Assembly (NCBI RefSeq): GCF_000797495.1
Contig: NZ_JTGN01000006.1
Location: 305,449 to 369,448 of the forward strand
DNA from: Robinsoniella peoriensis
GTDB taxonomy: Bacteria > Bacillota > Clostridia > Lachnospirales > Lachnospiraceae
DNA length: 64,000 nucleotides
Direction: 5' to 3'
In this document: positions 39,522-48,369 of the stretch, one piece after another
Numbering within the stretch: the first letter of the stretch is position 1
Layout: every line of letters starts with the position of its first letter
Position numbers and translations under genes: made by a program
Notes under the pieces: generated by a model
Seen by the model: the letters and a program-made list of their open reading frames with translations, nothing else
What the model was told of the DNA's origin: nothing
The model's database searches: none

Positions 39522-40229
39522 TTATTTCGTGTTTAATGCTTTCACCGAAACTACCGATGTGGCTGTTGCCACTTTTCCTACCCCCGTCAGCTTAATCATA
39601 TAAACGCCTTTGGCAGCCCCCGCTACAATTCCTTTATCAATGATCTGCAGTTTCAGATTTAATCCTCTGTAATACTTACTGCCAAATGACAGTCCATAAA
39701 CGGATTCTCCAATATAACTTCCATCTGATAGTTTTTTACTAACCAGATAGATCTTTTTATACCCTAAGTCTATTCCATTACCATAAAATTCTGCGCCTGA
39801 CGTTAATTGTTCATTAGTCCCGGACCCTGGCAGGGCTACTGCATTTTTTGTTCCATTCATGTCATCAAAAATGAGCCTGTTATCATCCTTAGGATCAAGA
39901 TATACTTCTGTTCCTTCTGTAAACCAACCTGCATTTGCGCCCGCAACAATTTTACCGGCAACCTTTGTTTCTCCTTCTGATAAGCGATAGAATACGCGCA
40001 CATCCTCTCCATACATAACATAATTTGTAATATCATCCATAATTGTTGTAATTGCTTCTTCATTATTCCAAATCACAGTTTCTGTAAGATATATTTTACT
40101 TCCAGAGGATAAAATCAACGTAACTCCCAAGAAAAATATTGACATAATTGACATGGCAACAATAAATTCTACTATAGTAAAACCATGTTTTTGAATCATT
40201 CTACACTTTATATTCATCACCTTCTCCAT
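39522..40229 (-). CDS. Minor pilin (PilW/GspJ-like)
   Basis: The 235-residue protein has a class III leader: MIQKHG, then FTIVEFIVAM with Glu5, then a hydrophobic helix. The C-terminal globular domain of about 190 residues is beta-rich with Gly/Lys loops. The first Met gives a 15-residue leader; the Met at residue 11 would give an unusually short 5-residue leader, so the longer start is kept. Size and place in a three-gene minor pilin set match the GspI/J/K or PilV/W/X organisation that primes pilus assembly at the tip. Individual equivalence to PilW is tentative. Confidence 0.85.
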   Translation of the reverse strand: MEKVMNIKCRMIQKHGFTIVEFIVAMSIMSIFFLGVTLILSSGSKIYLTETVIWNNEEAITTIMDDITNYVMYGEDVRVFYRLSEGETKVAGKIVAGANAGWFTEGTEVYLDPKDDNRLIFDDMNGTKNAVALPGSGTNEQLTSGAEFYGNGIDLGYKKIYLVSKKLSDGSYIGESVYGLSFGSKYYRGLNLKLQIIDKGIVAGAAKGVYMIKLTGVGKVATATSVVSVKALNTK

Positions 40230-40243
40230 TTAATACACATATC

Positions 40244-40702
40244 TCAGTTATCTCCAATTGTATAAATATATGCATTTCCACCTGAAACGGCAGCTTCTGT
40301 CTTTACAAGTTCTTCATATCTATAGAAAGCTTTATTACTAATAAGAATAACACTTGGTATGCTACCTCCATTTATTGATGCTACATCAATCATTCCAGTA
40401 CCTAAAGCTGTATTATCAGCAAGTATTATATTTTCTCTATTTATATTATTCATATACATAACAACATTAAAAGCAGATGGACTTTTTGTAACAGATGTTG
40501 AATAATCCTTTTCCACTGTTTTACTAAATATTCTTTCCCACTCACTGGATACTACAGATGATTTACGAAACAGAATAGTAGCACTGGTAACACTTAAAGA
40601 AAAAAAGATTATTACTAATGTCAGAACTGCAAACGCACATAAAGTCTCAACTAAAATTGAACCTTTTTTATTAAGTATTAGCTTTTGTATTTTTCTGTAC
40701 AT
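40244..40702 (-). CDS. Minor pilin (PilV/GspI-like)
   Basis: The start chosen is the ATG 6 nt after GGAGG, giving 152 residues; the longer frame would overlap the upstream gene. The leader ends in LNKKG and is followed by SILVETLCAF, so position +1 is Ser instead of Phe while Glu5 is kept. The hydrophobic helix runs to about residue 40. The small C-terminal domain is consistent with a GspI/PilV-type priming pilin. It lies between two other prepilin genes with short spacers. Confidence 0.82.
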   Translation of the reverse strand: MYRKIQKLILNKKGSILVETLCAFAVLTLVIIFFSLSVTSATILFRKSSVVSSEWERIFSKTVEKDYSTSVTKSPSAFNVVMYMNNINRENIILADNTALGTGMIDVASINGGSIPSVILISNKAFYRYEELVKTEAAVSGGNAYIYTIGDN

Positions 40703-40721
40703 AATAGGCCTCCATCCATAA

Positions 40722-41354
40722 TTATGTTGTATATATCTTTCCAATATATTTATTCAACTTCCATTTCATATTTACATAATCTTGAGGTGTATCAATAGCT
40801 GAACCATCAGGATTTTTATTCTTATCTGCAGAACAGTAATAGTCCGCTATAATGCGGTATTCCATATTTTTAATCATAATACGGTATTCCACTTTTAACC
40901 GATCGCCAATTTTTATGTATTTTTTTGGTTCATCCGGAAGCAGCTGCCCTGGCCCCTGCGGCTCATATATAACAGACATTTCCACATAAATTTTTCCAAG
41001 TTCATTTTGAATAAATGTATTATCCAGATATCGATCATTACCGCTCATATCCTTTCCCAAATTAAATTGAAAATTATACTCTTTTGCATAATTTGATAAT
41101 TTACCAGTAACGTCTGTTCTAATCATATTTTGTATAGTCTGAGCAACCTGTTGATTTAATTTTCCATCTTCTATAGTCTTAGTTGCATCATCAACTAAGG
41201 CTGTTGCATATAAATATAGCTGATCCTGTTTTTGACGAACATAAGTACTCTGATATCTGTAACTGGCAACCAAAAGAATACTTCCTGCAAATGCCATTAA
41301 CAACAGCATTAATGCCAGCGCCATTGGGATGGTAAATCCTTTCTTGTTTAGCAT
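40722..41354 (-). CDS. Minor pilin lacking Glu5 (PilX/GspK-like)
   Basis: The start is the ATG directly after GGAGGAAC; an ATG six codons upstream has no site. The 210-residue product begins MLNKKG and continues FTIPMALALMLLLMAFAGS. Residue +5 is Met, not Glu. Loss of Glu5 is known for GspK and is common in PilX-type proteins, which occupy the tip where no preceding subunit needs N-terminal neutralisation. The globular domain has Lys/Asn-rich loops and ends in IGKIYTT. This is the first structural gene after the regulator, 26 bp downstream of it. Confidence 0.83.
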   Translation of the reverse strand: MLNKKGFTIPMALALMLLLMAFAGSILLVASYRYQSTYVRQKQDQLYLYATALVDDATKTIEDGKLNQQVAQTIQNMIRTDVTGKLSNYAKEYNFQFNLGKDMSGNDRYLDNTFIQNELGKIYVEMSVIYEPQGPGQLLPDEPKKYIKIGDRLKVEYRIMIKNMEYRIIADYYCSADKNKNPDGSAIDTPQDYVNMKWKLNKYIGKIYTT

Positions 41355-41380
41355 GTTCCTCCTACCTTCCATTTTTTAAT

Positions 41381-42175
41381 TCACAGCAGTATTGTTTTTT
41401 CCTGCTGTATCATCCTCTCCAAAAGATCCTGCTTGTAATTTCTTGCAACAGGTAATTTCTCACCGGTGATCATATAAAGTTCTCCTTTGTCTACGCAATC
41501 AACATAATTCAAATTAACAATATAACCTCTGTGAATTCTTACAAAATTATTTTTTTTTATATTTTGTTCCACATTTTTTAAGCTTTCGTAAAAAGAGAAT
41601 TCTTGTTTATCCTGACAATAAATCTGTGTTACCCGATGTTCTACTTTTAAATAAACAATTCGGTTTAAACTAATCCTATTTACTTTTCCATTTTGAGTAA
41701 AACAAAGTAAATTACTTTTCTTTTCAATAATACGGCTAAAACATTTCATGATTATTTCTTCAAACTTTTCATGTGTTACAACCTTTTCTACAAAGTAGTA
41801 AAAGGGATTCACTTGAAAAGAATCCAGGATATTTTCTATTTCTGCCCCTAAAAAAATAATTTCAGCCTCACAATCATTTTTACGAAAGGTCCGGGCTATA
41901 TTAATCCCTCTAATATATCGGTATTCCCACCCTATAAAAATCAAATCAAGTGTTTTTGCCCTATCCTCTTCACAAAAAAGTGCTTCTTTGCCACTTTCAT
42001 AAACAGCAATATCAACACTATACCCATGCACACCAGCATAATAACTAATCAAATATTTATATGATTCCATCAGACATTCATTTTCATTGCACATTAAAAT
42101 ATTGATATTTTTGTCGCACAACTCTTGTAACTCATTTTCTTTATCTTTCATAGCCTCATTTCTTCCCGATTTCAT
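41381..42175 (-). CDS. LytTR-family regulator with degenerate receiver domain
   Basis: The 264-residue protein has an N-terminal receiver-like domain (about 22-140) and a C-terminal LytTR DNA-binding domain (about 165-255; ISLNRIVYLKVEHR, FVRIHRGYIVNLNYV, LPVARNYK). In the receiver the phosphoacceptor position, normally Asp in DLIFLD, reads DLIFIG (Gly82), and the usual acidic pair is Asn-Glu (N30, E31). No histidine kinase gene is adjacent. It heads the pilus locus, and both its upstream region and that of the major pilin share a bipartite box, so auto-regulation and control of pilin supply are likely. It probably acts without phosphorylation, by dimerisation, ligand binding or abundance. 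Confidence 0.88.
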   Translation of the reverse strand: MKSGRNEAMKDKENELQELCDKNINILMCNENECLMESYKYLISYYAGVHGYSVDIAVYESGKEALFCEEDRAKTLDLIFIGWEYRYIRGINIARTFRKNDCEAEIIFLGAEIENILDSFQVNPFYYFVEKVVTHEKFEEIIMKCFSRIIEKKSNLLCFTQNGKVNRISLNRIVYLKVEHRVTQIYCQDKQEFSFYESLKNVEQNIKKNNFVRIHRGYIVNLNYVDCVDKGELYMITGEKLPVARNYKQDLLERMIQQEKTILL

Positions 42176-42203
42176 TAAGATATTATTTTAACAAATAATA
42201 GTA

Positions 42204-42247
42204 CTTTTATTGCTCTATATGTACTGAATAGAAAATTTATCGACATA
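42204..42247 (-). promoter_or_regulatory. Shared pilus regulatory box, copy at the LytTR regulator gene
   Basis: On the minus strand this reads TATGTCGA, 14 nt, AGTACAT, 6 nt, CAATAAAAG, starting about 73 nt before the regulator ATG. The first two elements and their spacing are identical to the copy before the major pilin gene. The nearby hexamers are poor (TAAAAT as a possible -10), which would fit an activator-dependent promoter. Confidence 0.55.
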
Positions 42248-42494
42248 TTTTTATAATTTACAACAAAAATAGTCTATCAGAACCTCCTCAACTCTGTTTT
42301 AACACATAAAAACTGCTTTTTAATACAATTCCATGCATTGATTTTATAAATATGGTATTTTTGTATTATCAATTTTAAAGTTCTGTTTTCATTCCAAGCG
42401 ATCATAATTCATGATTCAATTGCATAGCGAATTTAAAATACAGGAAAAAATTTAAATTGTATATACTGTTTCTCTAATAATTTAATTTGTCGAT

Positions 42495-42500
42495 TATAAT
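42495..42500 (+). promoter_or_regulatory. -10 element of the coiled-coil gene
   Basis: TATAAT lies 29 nt upstream of the ATG, with AAAGGAG at 42512-42518 between them. No good -35 is found at 17 nt, so the promoter may need an activator or rely on A/T-rich upstream DNA. Confidence 0.4.
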
Positions 42501-42528
42501 ATAAAAAACACAAAGGAGTACAAAGTTC

Positions 42529-43644
42529 ATGAATCTAGAAAACCTCAAAGAAGAATCAAAAGAAGACAAAAGTATGCAAGTAAAAGATTATAATTTATCT
42601 CAAAAAAAAACTGACCAGTCAAATTCCGAAACAAAAACAGTTGAAAATACACAGGAAAGCTCAGAAAAATCGGAAAAAGATCTTCTTACTTCAAATGACA
42701 AACTTCCGGTTGAACCCACTTCCCCCACGAAACCCGAAGCATCACAGAATAATATTAATAATAATGAATCCATCAAAGAAAAATCACCGGACTCAGAATC
42801 CAGGAAACCTTTTACTGCAGGCCAGGACATTACATCCAGACCGCCTAAATATGATCCTGAAAGAATGAATAACCATATACAGAATTTAATTAAAGAAAAA
42901 AAGGCTCATTTAAAAAAGATTGCTAATTTAGAAGACCAGGTGAATCAGTTAAGAAAAGATTTATCAGCAAATAATACACGTGTTCCGAAGACTGAAAAAA
43001 TGATTGATATTTTTTCTACTGCTCAGGAAAATGCAGAAAAATATTTTGATAATATTAAGAATCTTGCAGATGCAGAAATGGCAAAAGCGAAAAAAACTGC
43101 AGAAGAAACTATAACAAACGCTAACCAAAAAGCTCAGAAGGTTTTAGCTTTAGCTGAAAAGAAAGCTCTTTACATACAGGAAAAAGCCTCTGAACAAGCA
43201 CTGGAACTACAGAAGAAAAATGGAATTATGATGCAGGAGACAGAGCGTTATAAATCCTCTATTGAAGCTCAGTTAAACGAAGCAAAAGCTAAAATAGAGA
43301 CTTCCGAAAATCAGGCAAATGAAAAAGCAGAGCGGATTATAATTAAAGCAAAAGAAGATGCAGCAAATATATTAACTGAAGCAAACATGAAGCTGGAACT
43401 GGCTAATAAAAAGCATGATCAGATTATCGGCCGTGCCGAAGATCAGGTTGAACATATTGTAAGCTGTGCTCGTACTGAGTATGAGGGTCTCCGTTCATTG
43501 ATTGATAAAAGTTCACTTCAATATATTGAATTGTGTAAAGATTTGTCTGATTTTGACTATCTGTACAGTTTTACTGAAACTATAAATTCACAGCCTGATG
43601 AAGATGATTCAGAATCTGACAGCGGAGAGACAAAAGAGAATTAA
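42529..43644 (+). CDS. DivIVA-like coiled-coil protein, function unknown
   Basis: The 371-residue protein is the only convincing plus-strand gene. Residues 1-110 are Ser/Glu/Asn/Pro-rich and probably disordered. Residues 115-340 form a long Ala/Glu/Lys coiled coil (AEMAKAKKTAEETITNANQK, IIIKAKEDAANILTEA) of the kind seen in DivIVA C-terminal regions and ATP-synthase b/V-type E stalks. The tail (345-371) is acidic. No membrane segment or enzyme motif is present. It diverges from the pilus locus across a shared A/T-rich control region. I infer a cytoplasmic scaffold, perhaps for cell poles or septa, but neither partner nor location is shown by the sequence. Confidence 0.8.
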   Translation: MNLENLKEESKEDKSMQVKDYNLSQKKTDQSNSETKTVENTQESSEKSEKDLLTSNDKLPVEPTSPTKPEASQNNINNNESIKEKSPDSESRKPFTAGQDITSRPPKYDPERMNNHIQNLIKEKKAHLKKIANLEDQVNQLRKDLSANNTRVPKTEKMIDIFSTAQENAEKYFDNIKNLADAEMAKAKKTAEETITNANQKAQKVLALAEKKALYIQEKASEQALELQKKNGIMMQETERYKSSIEAQLNEAKAKIETSENQANEKAERIIIKAKEDAANILTEANMKLELANKKHDQIIGRAEDQVEHIVSCARTEYEGLRSLIDKSSLQYIELCKDLSDFDYLYSFTETINSQPDEDDSESDSGETKEN

Positions 43645-43720
43645 TTTTTTATCCTGTAATGAGAATGGCTTGCCGCAAAGTGGGACGTGCAGATGGCGGG
43701 AAATAGATAGTTCCAAAGAA

Positions 43721-43754
43721 GGCAGGGTGTGACCAATGCTGTTCACACCCTGCC
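43721..43754. terminator. Bidirectional terminator between convergent genes
   Basis: A perfect 12-bp stem (GGCAGGGTGTGA with TCACACCCTGCC) encloses a 10-nt loop in the 200 bp between two convergent genes. The flanks are only mildly T-rich (TTCAACTTTAT on plus, TTCTTT on minus). The high stem stability and position support a shared terminator. Confidence 0.65.
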
Positions 43755-43845
43755 TTCAACTTTATCCCCCAGAAAAATGATGATGGAATCAGATTAGAAC
43801 CGGGTATAATCCAATCATGCTGTATGCTGTCTTTTTACTAATTAT

Positions 43846-45996
43846 TTATGCAAAATCTGGGTTTTTCTTCTTTTTTATTAATCTGTACAAATGTCTATAA
43901 CATTGTATAACTTCCCGTTTTTCTTTTCCGGAGACTAGCGTTTTTCCATACGTGCTTCGGTCAAATATCTGTCCGATTACAGTGCAGTCATATCCATATC
44001 CACGTTGAACACTCTGGATTAAATCGTTACTTCCCAGTATTGTTTTTTTCTTCATTTTCTTTAAAATAATCTTCCATAATCTATGATATACCATTTTTAC
44101 AGACTGCTCATTTGTACAAAATAATATATGGAACCGAAACCATAATTCACTCCCTAATGTCCGGATAATCATAAGAAGGCTGAGACCTATTGACACAAAA
44201 GCTATGATAACCAGTATATTTTGAAAGGTAATGTTTTCCCACCATTTTGATACTGTATCTGCCGGTTTATCTTCATATTCCTGGCTTAAGGATACTGTGG
44301 GTTCAAAAACCATCCAGCCCAGACCTTTAATAAATATTTCCACAAACGCATGGGAGTTTTTTGTCCTGACAACATATGCACCTTTTTTCTCATCATATTC
44401 ACTGACCTTAAAACCTTCCATGTACCTGACATTCAAGCCAAGTGTCTGAGCCATTAACGCCATGGACGTTGCATATTGGGTACAGGCTCCACGTTTACTG
44501 TTCTCCATGAAATACTCTGGTCCGTAATCCGGCGGTACATAGGCAGCATCATAGATATAATCTCCTTCATGAAAATATTTTTCCAGGGCTTTTGCTTTAT
44601 CATAATCGGTTTTGGCGGTTGATGTAATTTCCAATGCCTTTTCTTTTAAATAATCCGGATAATAGTCAAACTGTCTTTTGATATGATCTGAATAGGCAAA
44701 AGAAAATGCTTCATAATAGTCCACATATTCATCATCAAATACTTTTATTAATCTGTTATATGCATCCTCATTCAGTTCAGATAGAAAATTTAATATTTTT
44801 TCCGGATCTGTCAGTTCGTTCTTCATATATTTCACTGTGTAAGGGTATGATGTACTTCCATTGACTGCCATCATTTTGTTCGCATCCCATAACACCGGCT
44901 GCTGTAATTCCATCTCCAATTTACCCGCATAAGAATACGGCGGGTGAGGCAGCATGGTAAAGTTCATCAGTGGCTCCAGGTAAACCGTTTTTTCAACAGA
45001 GTTTATTGCTTTAGAAAGTTCCGGCTGCACACCTGGGAAACTTTGCTTCAGCTCCTTTTTATTTAATAAAATTTCATCTATTTTAGCATACAATTCTTCC
45101 ATATTAAAAGGATTCTGCTGAATATCAAGCCCCTCAAAACTATCGCTTTCTTTCATTTCCCAGCTATGGTTGTCCCAGTTATAAAAAGTATAAAACTGGC
45201 GTTCCAGGTAAAGCGGTTCATCCGCATATACATATAGTAAAATCTGATCATCTAAATCCTCATTTCCACTGCTGTTCCCTGACTGTTTATTCAGGTGTCC
45301 CAGATTTGCATTTGAATTTACATCCATCTGAAACATAACCAGGTTTCTGAATTCTTCTCCAAAGGGCGACAGATTTCCTTTTGGCATCAAAGAAGCCGGA
45401 AGAATAAGTATGCCAAGCAGTAAAAAAGCATACCATTTATACTCTTTCGTGATTATATATGTATAATTGCTCTCTTCCCGCATCTGGCGGCAATGCAGGA
45501 TTGTCATAAAGTACATGAAGCATAGAGTTATGATATATACACTGGAAAATATTCTGCCTGTTTTAAGAAAAAGCAACATAGGCATAATTACAATCAAAAA
45601 ATTAAGCAGACTATTTTGTATCACATTGGAACAGTAATAAACCAGCGATCCGATCACAAAACATATAAATACCATGATTCCGGCCTGCAGAAAAATATTC
45701 GTCGTATAAACGCCGCCAAAAATAATGTCTTTGAATTCATTGACCGTTTTACCTGCTGCCATACAGCACACCCATACGATGATAAACACGGAAGCTAATC
45801 CCAGACAATAGTATAGCGTTCCTCTTCTGGTATTATCTTCTTCAATAATGTAAAAGAAACAAAATAGCACTGCCTGAAATATTAAAACAGCTATACTCCA
45901 AACAAGGATATTCTGTATATATAAAGTCAATATAATTCCGCAGACAAAGGTAGCATATACCAGGGGTACCCCGTTCCTCTTCATTGTGTTCAGCAT
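43846..45996 (-). CDS. Transglutaminase-like membrane protein (TgpA/DUF3488-DUF4129 type)
   Basis: The 716-residue protein has an N-terminal block of six or so membrane helices (about 10-215), then an extracytoplasmic transglutaminase-like domain. Its catalytic residues are visible: Cys in GACTQYATSMA (about 500), His in NSHAFVEIF (about 545), and the acidic residue in WMVFEPT, where Glu replaces the usual Asp, a common variant. Another helix follows (about 595-612), then a cytoplasmic DUF4129-like tail. It is the last gene of a MoxR-DUF58-transglutaminase operon, a widely conserved trio whose substrate is poorly known. A role in cell-envelope protein maturation is plausible. Confidence 0.9.
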   Translation of the reverse strand: MLNTMKRNGVPLVYATFVCGIILTLYIQNILVWSIAVLIFQAVLFCFFYIIEEDNTRRGTLYYCLGLASVFIIVWVCCMAAGKTVNEFKDIIFGGVYTTNIFLQAGIMVFICFVIGSLVYYCSNVIQNSLLNFLIVIMPMLLFLKTGRIFSSVYIITLCFMYFMTILHCRQMREESNYTYIITKEYKWYAFLLLGILILPASLMPKGNLSPFGEEFRNLVMFQMDVNSNANLGHLNKQSGNSSGNEDLDDQILLYVYADEPLYLERQFYTFYNWDNHSWEMKESDSFEGLDIQQNPFNMEELYAKIDEILLNKKELKQSFPGVQPELSKAINSVEKTVYLEPLMNFTMLPHPPYSYAGKLEMELQQPVLWDANKMMAVNGSTSYPYTVKYMKNELTDPEKILNFLSELNEDAYNRLIKVFDDEYVDYYEAFSFAYSDHIKRQFDYYPDYLKEKALEITSTAKTDYDKAKALEKYFHEGDYIYDAAYVPPDYGPEYFMENSKRGACTQYATSMALMAQTLGLNVRYMEGFKVSEYDEKKGAYVVRTKNSHAFVEIFIKGLGWMVFEPTVSLSQEYEDKPADTVSKWWENITFQNILVIIAFVSIGLSLLMIIRTLGSELWFRFHILFCTNEQSVKMVYHRLWKIILKKMKKKTILGSNDLIQSVQRGYGYDCTVIGQIFDRSTYGKTLVSGKEKREVIQCYRHLYRLIKKKKNPDFA

Positions 45997-46018
45997 AAAT
46001 GTTCCCTTTCTTTTATCA

Positions 46019-47212
46019 TCAGGTAATTCTTTGTAATTGAAATTCTTCGGTAATCAGAAACATATCCGGTACAGTAAAAAGATTTTCTCCGCCAATTACC
46101 GTTATCACCTGATCTCCCAGACCTTTTATCCGGGATTTCAGCTTTTCATTCATGCCCGCCGTAAAGATTATACATCCATCCCTGTTATCCGGAATCCTAA
46201 CATATAGATCTATACTATGATGGCTGTTATGCTCAAATTGAAATCTGGACATCTTCCATTGCAAAGACCCCAGATCTTCCATTGTATTTAATGAAAGCTG
46301 CTGTATTTCTCCATCCAGCCAGCACTGCAATTCACAGCCTGATCCATTTTCTATAAATTCCTTTATCATTCCCAGCATCCCTTCAAGAACCCGCTGTTCC
46401 TTATAAATGATCTGGCTTCTCTGAATCTCCGGCCAGGCATCCGCATCCACATAAGCATCCAGTATAAAAACCGGAGGTGCGTACATGGCATAGTCATCCA
46501 GGCGCAGCATATAATTCCCTCTGCGTTCAGATAATTTCCAATTAATCCTTTTGATCGGATCTCCAGGCTGATATTCACGGTATTCATATCCAGGCATGGA
46601 GGATCTCTGATCTATAGTTTCTCTGGTTACTTTTTCATCCTTAGAATCATCTGTAGTCCTGAAGCAATTCCATATGTTTTCATCTTCAATCAATACGTCG
46701 GGAATATCCGGTACAATCTTGATTGTTTTTTTTACCTTCTCATCATCCGCTACTATTTCCTGAAAGCTGATAAATCCGAATAAATCTGTAATTGTTACAT
46801 ATGCTGCTTTCAGGCAACATTCTCCCCACATAACCGCCTGATATTCCTTATCGTATGACAGGCTTTGTCTGCCGCCTATGGATAAATGATACCGGTCTTT
46901 TCCTACATATTGGATATGTTTTTCTCCGGTTAAAATAACTTCCAGCCCAAGAACCGGTGGCAGACTGTGATTCGTTACGGTTACCGATACCTTCCCTTTC
47001 TCGCCTTTCAAAAGAATAGTTTTATGAATGTCAATGGAAACTTCAAGCTTCCTTACTACTACAAAAGCACCGAAAATAGACAAGATTGGTGCCGCCAGAT
47101 ACATTCCTAAGAATACCAATGCAAAATCCATATTTATAAACAAGCCTATTAAGATAATTCCAAGACCGGTAAGTACGTATTCTTTTAATTTATATATTTT
47201 AATTTTTCTCAT
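46019..47212 (-). CDS. DUF58 domain membrane protein
   Basis: The 397-residue protein has two adjacent N-terminal membrane helices (about 12-52) and a beta-rich region. The DUF58 core (about 195-240) carries the characteristic YEYREYQPGDPIKRINWKLS phrase, followed by a von Willebrand A-like fold (VFILDAYVDAD) whose MIDAS residues are only partly recognisable. DUF58 proteins occur almost always beside MoxR AAA ATPases and are thought to be their clients or partners. The gene lies 13 bp after moxR and 22 bp before the transglutaminase gene. Confidence 0.9.
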   Translation of the reverse strand: MRKIKIYKLKEYVLTGLGIILIGLFINMDFALVFLGMYLAAPILSIFGAFVVVRKLEVSIDIHKTILLKGEKGKVSVTVTNHSLPPVLGLEVILTGEKHIQYVGKDRYHLSIGGRQSLSYDKEYQAVMWGECCLKAAYVTITDLFGFISFQEIVADDEKVKKTIKIVPDIPDVLIEDENIWNCFRTTDDSKDEKVTRETIDQRSSMPGYEYREYQPGDPIKRINWKLSERRGNYMLRLDDYAMYAPPVFILDAYVDADAWPEIQRSQIIYKEQRVLEGMLGMIKEFIENGSGCELQCWLDGEIQQLSLNTMEDLGSLQWKMSRFQFEHNSHHSIDLYVRIPDNRDGCIIFTAGMNEKLKSRIKGLGDQVITVIGGENLFTVPDMFLITEEFQLQRIT

Positions 47213-47225
47213 AATCTTTACTTTT

Positions 47226-48170
47226 CTACGATGTCACTGAAATATTTTCCAGTAAATAGTTAATAAACGATCTGGAATCTTTAAATTTTACCTTACCTTT
47301 TCTGGAAAGGATAATACGATGAGCCAGGATATCTACGGCAATTGCTCTTACATCGTTAGGTGTTGCATAATCACGGTCATCCATATAAGCCAGACCTTTT
47401 GCTGCTTTAAAGAGACTGATACTCCCTCTGGGGCTGACAGCCAGGGAAACATTCTCATTAGACCTGGTTGCCTGAACCAGATCCAGAATATATTTTTTAA
47501 CCTCGTCCTGGACCCGAACCTGTTCAACCTCCTTTTGTATGCTTGTTACGTCTTCAATGTTCCATACCGGATTCAATGGCGATTTTAAGCTTCTTGCACT
47601 GTTTTTATTTAGAATTTCCATTTCACTTGCATGATTCGGATAACCAATGGATAATCTCATGAAAAAACGGTCCATCTGAGCTTCCGGCAAATGATAGGTA
47701 CCAAAGTTTTCAACGGGGTTTTGAGTCGCAAATGTAATAAACGGTTCCGGAAGCGGATATGTTTTTCCATCCACACTGATCTGATTTTCCTCCATAACCT
47801 CCAACAATCCTGATTGTACTTTTGGCGAAGCCCGGTTGATCTCATCCGCCAGAAGGAAATTACAATTGACCACACCATCCCGATACACCATCTTCTTTGT
47901 CTCTGGATCAATCATAGTATAGCCGATAATGTCTGAAGGCATTATATCAGGGGTCAGCTGCAATCGGTGGAATACACCGGATACAGACTGTGACAAAGCC
48001 AGTATTAATTGAGTTTTACCGGTACCTGGCACATCTTCTATTAAAACATGTCCATTGCATAACATAGCGAGAACTACTTTTATGACAGGCAGTTTTTTTC
48101 CTACGATTACTTGCTCAATATTACCGACTAATTGTAGAATTTTTTGATTCATTGGTTTTCCTCTTTTCAA
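47226..48170 (-). CDS. MoxR-type AAA+ ATPase
   Basis: The 314-residue protein has Walker A VPGTGKTQ (about 45), Walker B LADEINRA (about 108), sensor 1 in FATQNPVENFGTYHLPEAQM, the Arg finger region DRFFMRL, and a C-terminal lid domain with SPRGSISLFKAAKGLAYM, all typical of the MRP subgroup. Known role: a chaperone-like ATPase that helps assemble or activate membrane or metal-binding complexes with DUF58 partners. It is the first gene of the three-gene operon; its upstream 200 bp are A/T-rich and separate it from the terminator of the exporter gene. Confidence 0.93.
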   Translation of the reverse strand: MKRGKPMNQKILQLVGNIEQVIVGKKLPVIKVVLAMLCNGHVLIEDVPGTGKTQLILALSQSVSGVFHRLQLTPDIMPSDIIGYTMIDPETKKMVYRDGVVNCNFLLADEINRASPKVQSGLLEVMEENQISVDGKTYPLPEPFITFATQNPVENFGTYHLPEAQMDRFFMRLSIGYPNHASEMEILNKNSARSLKSPLNPVWNIEDVTSIQKEVEQVRVQDEVKKYILDLVQATRSNENVSLAVSPRGSISLFKAAKGLAYMDDRDYATPNDVRAIAVDILAHRIILSRKGKVKFKDSRSFINYLLENISVTS

Positions 48171-48290
48171 AAATATATAATATATTCAAACTTATTTAAT
48201 AAATATAATATTTGTCTAAACATATTTGATCTTATTTATCGTATATTTCAAGAAACAAAATTAATATTTTTTTTATTAATCCCAAAAAGA

Positions 48291-48326
48291 GATACTGCAA
48301 AATCATTTAAAAATTTTTGCAATATC
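48291..48326 (-). terminator. Terminator of the C39 ABC exporter gene
   Basis: On the minus strand GATATTGCAAAA pairs with TTTTGCAGTATC (12 bp, one G-U), followed by TCTTTTTGGG, about 44 nt after the exporter stop codon. The U-tract orientation fits termination of the peptide-export cassette. Confidence 0.75.
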
Positions 48327-48369
48327 CCAACCTTTTAAAATTTACTTCAAATCATTTTGCCTAAATAAT

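Larger units (their letters stand above)
42176..42528. other. Divergent intergenic region between the pilus locus and a coiled-coil gene
   Basis: The 353 bp are strongly A/T-rich and non-coding. They hold the shared regulatory box next to the pilus regulator on the minus strand, and a TATAAT element plus an AAAGGAG ribosome binding site for the plus-strand gene. TGTCGA occurs at both ends: in the box, and overlapping the spacer before TATAAT. Confidence 0.7.

Noticed and set aside
41381..42247. Sigma-28 type promoter at TGTCGATAA before the pilus regulator gene
   Set aside because: The TAAA to GTCGATAA spacing is 12 nt here and 14 nt at the pilin gene, not the usual 15, and the -10 is not kept. 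A shared operator explains the conservation better.
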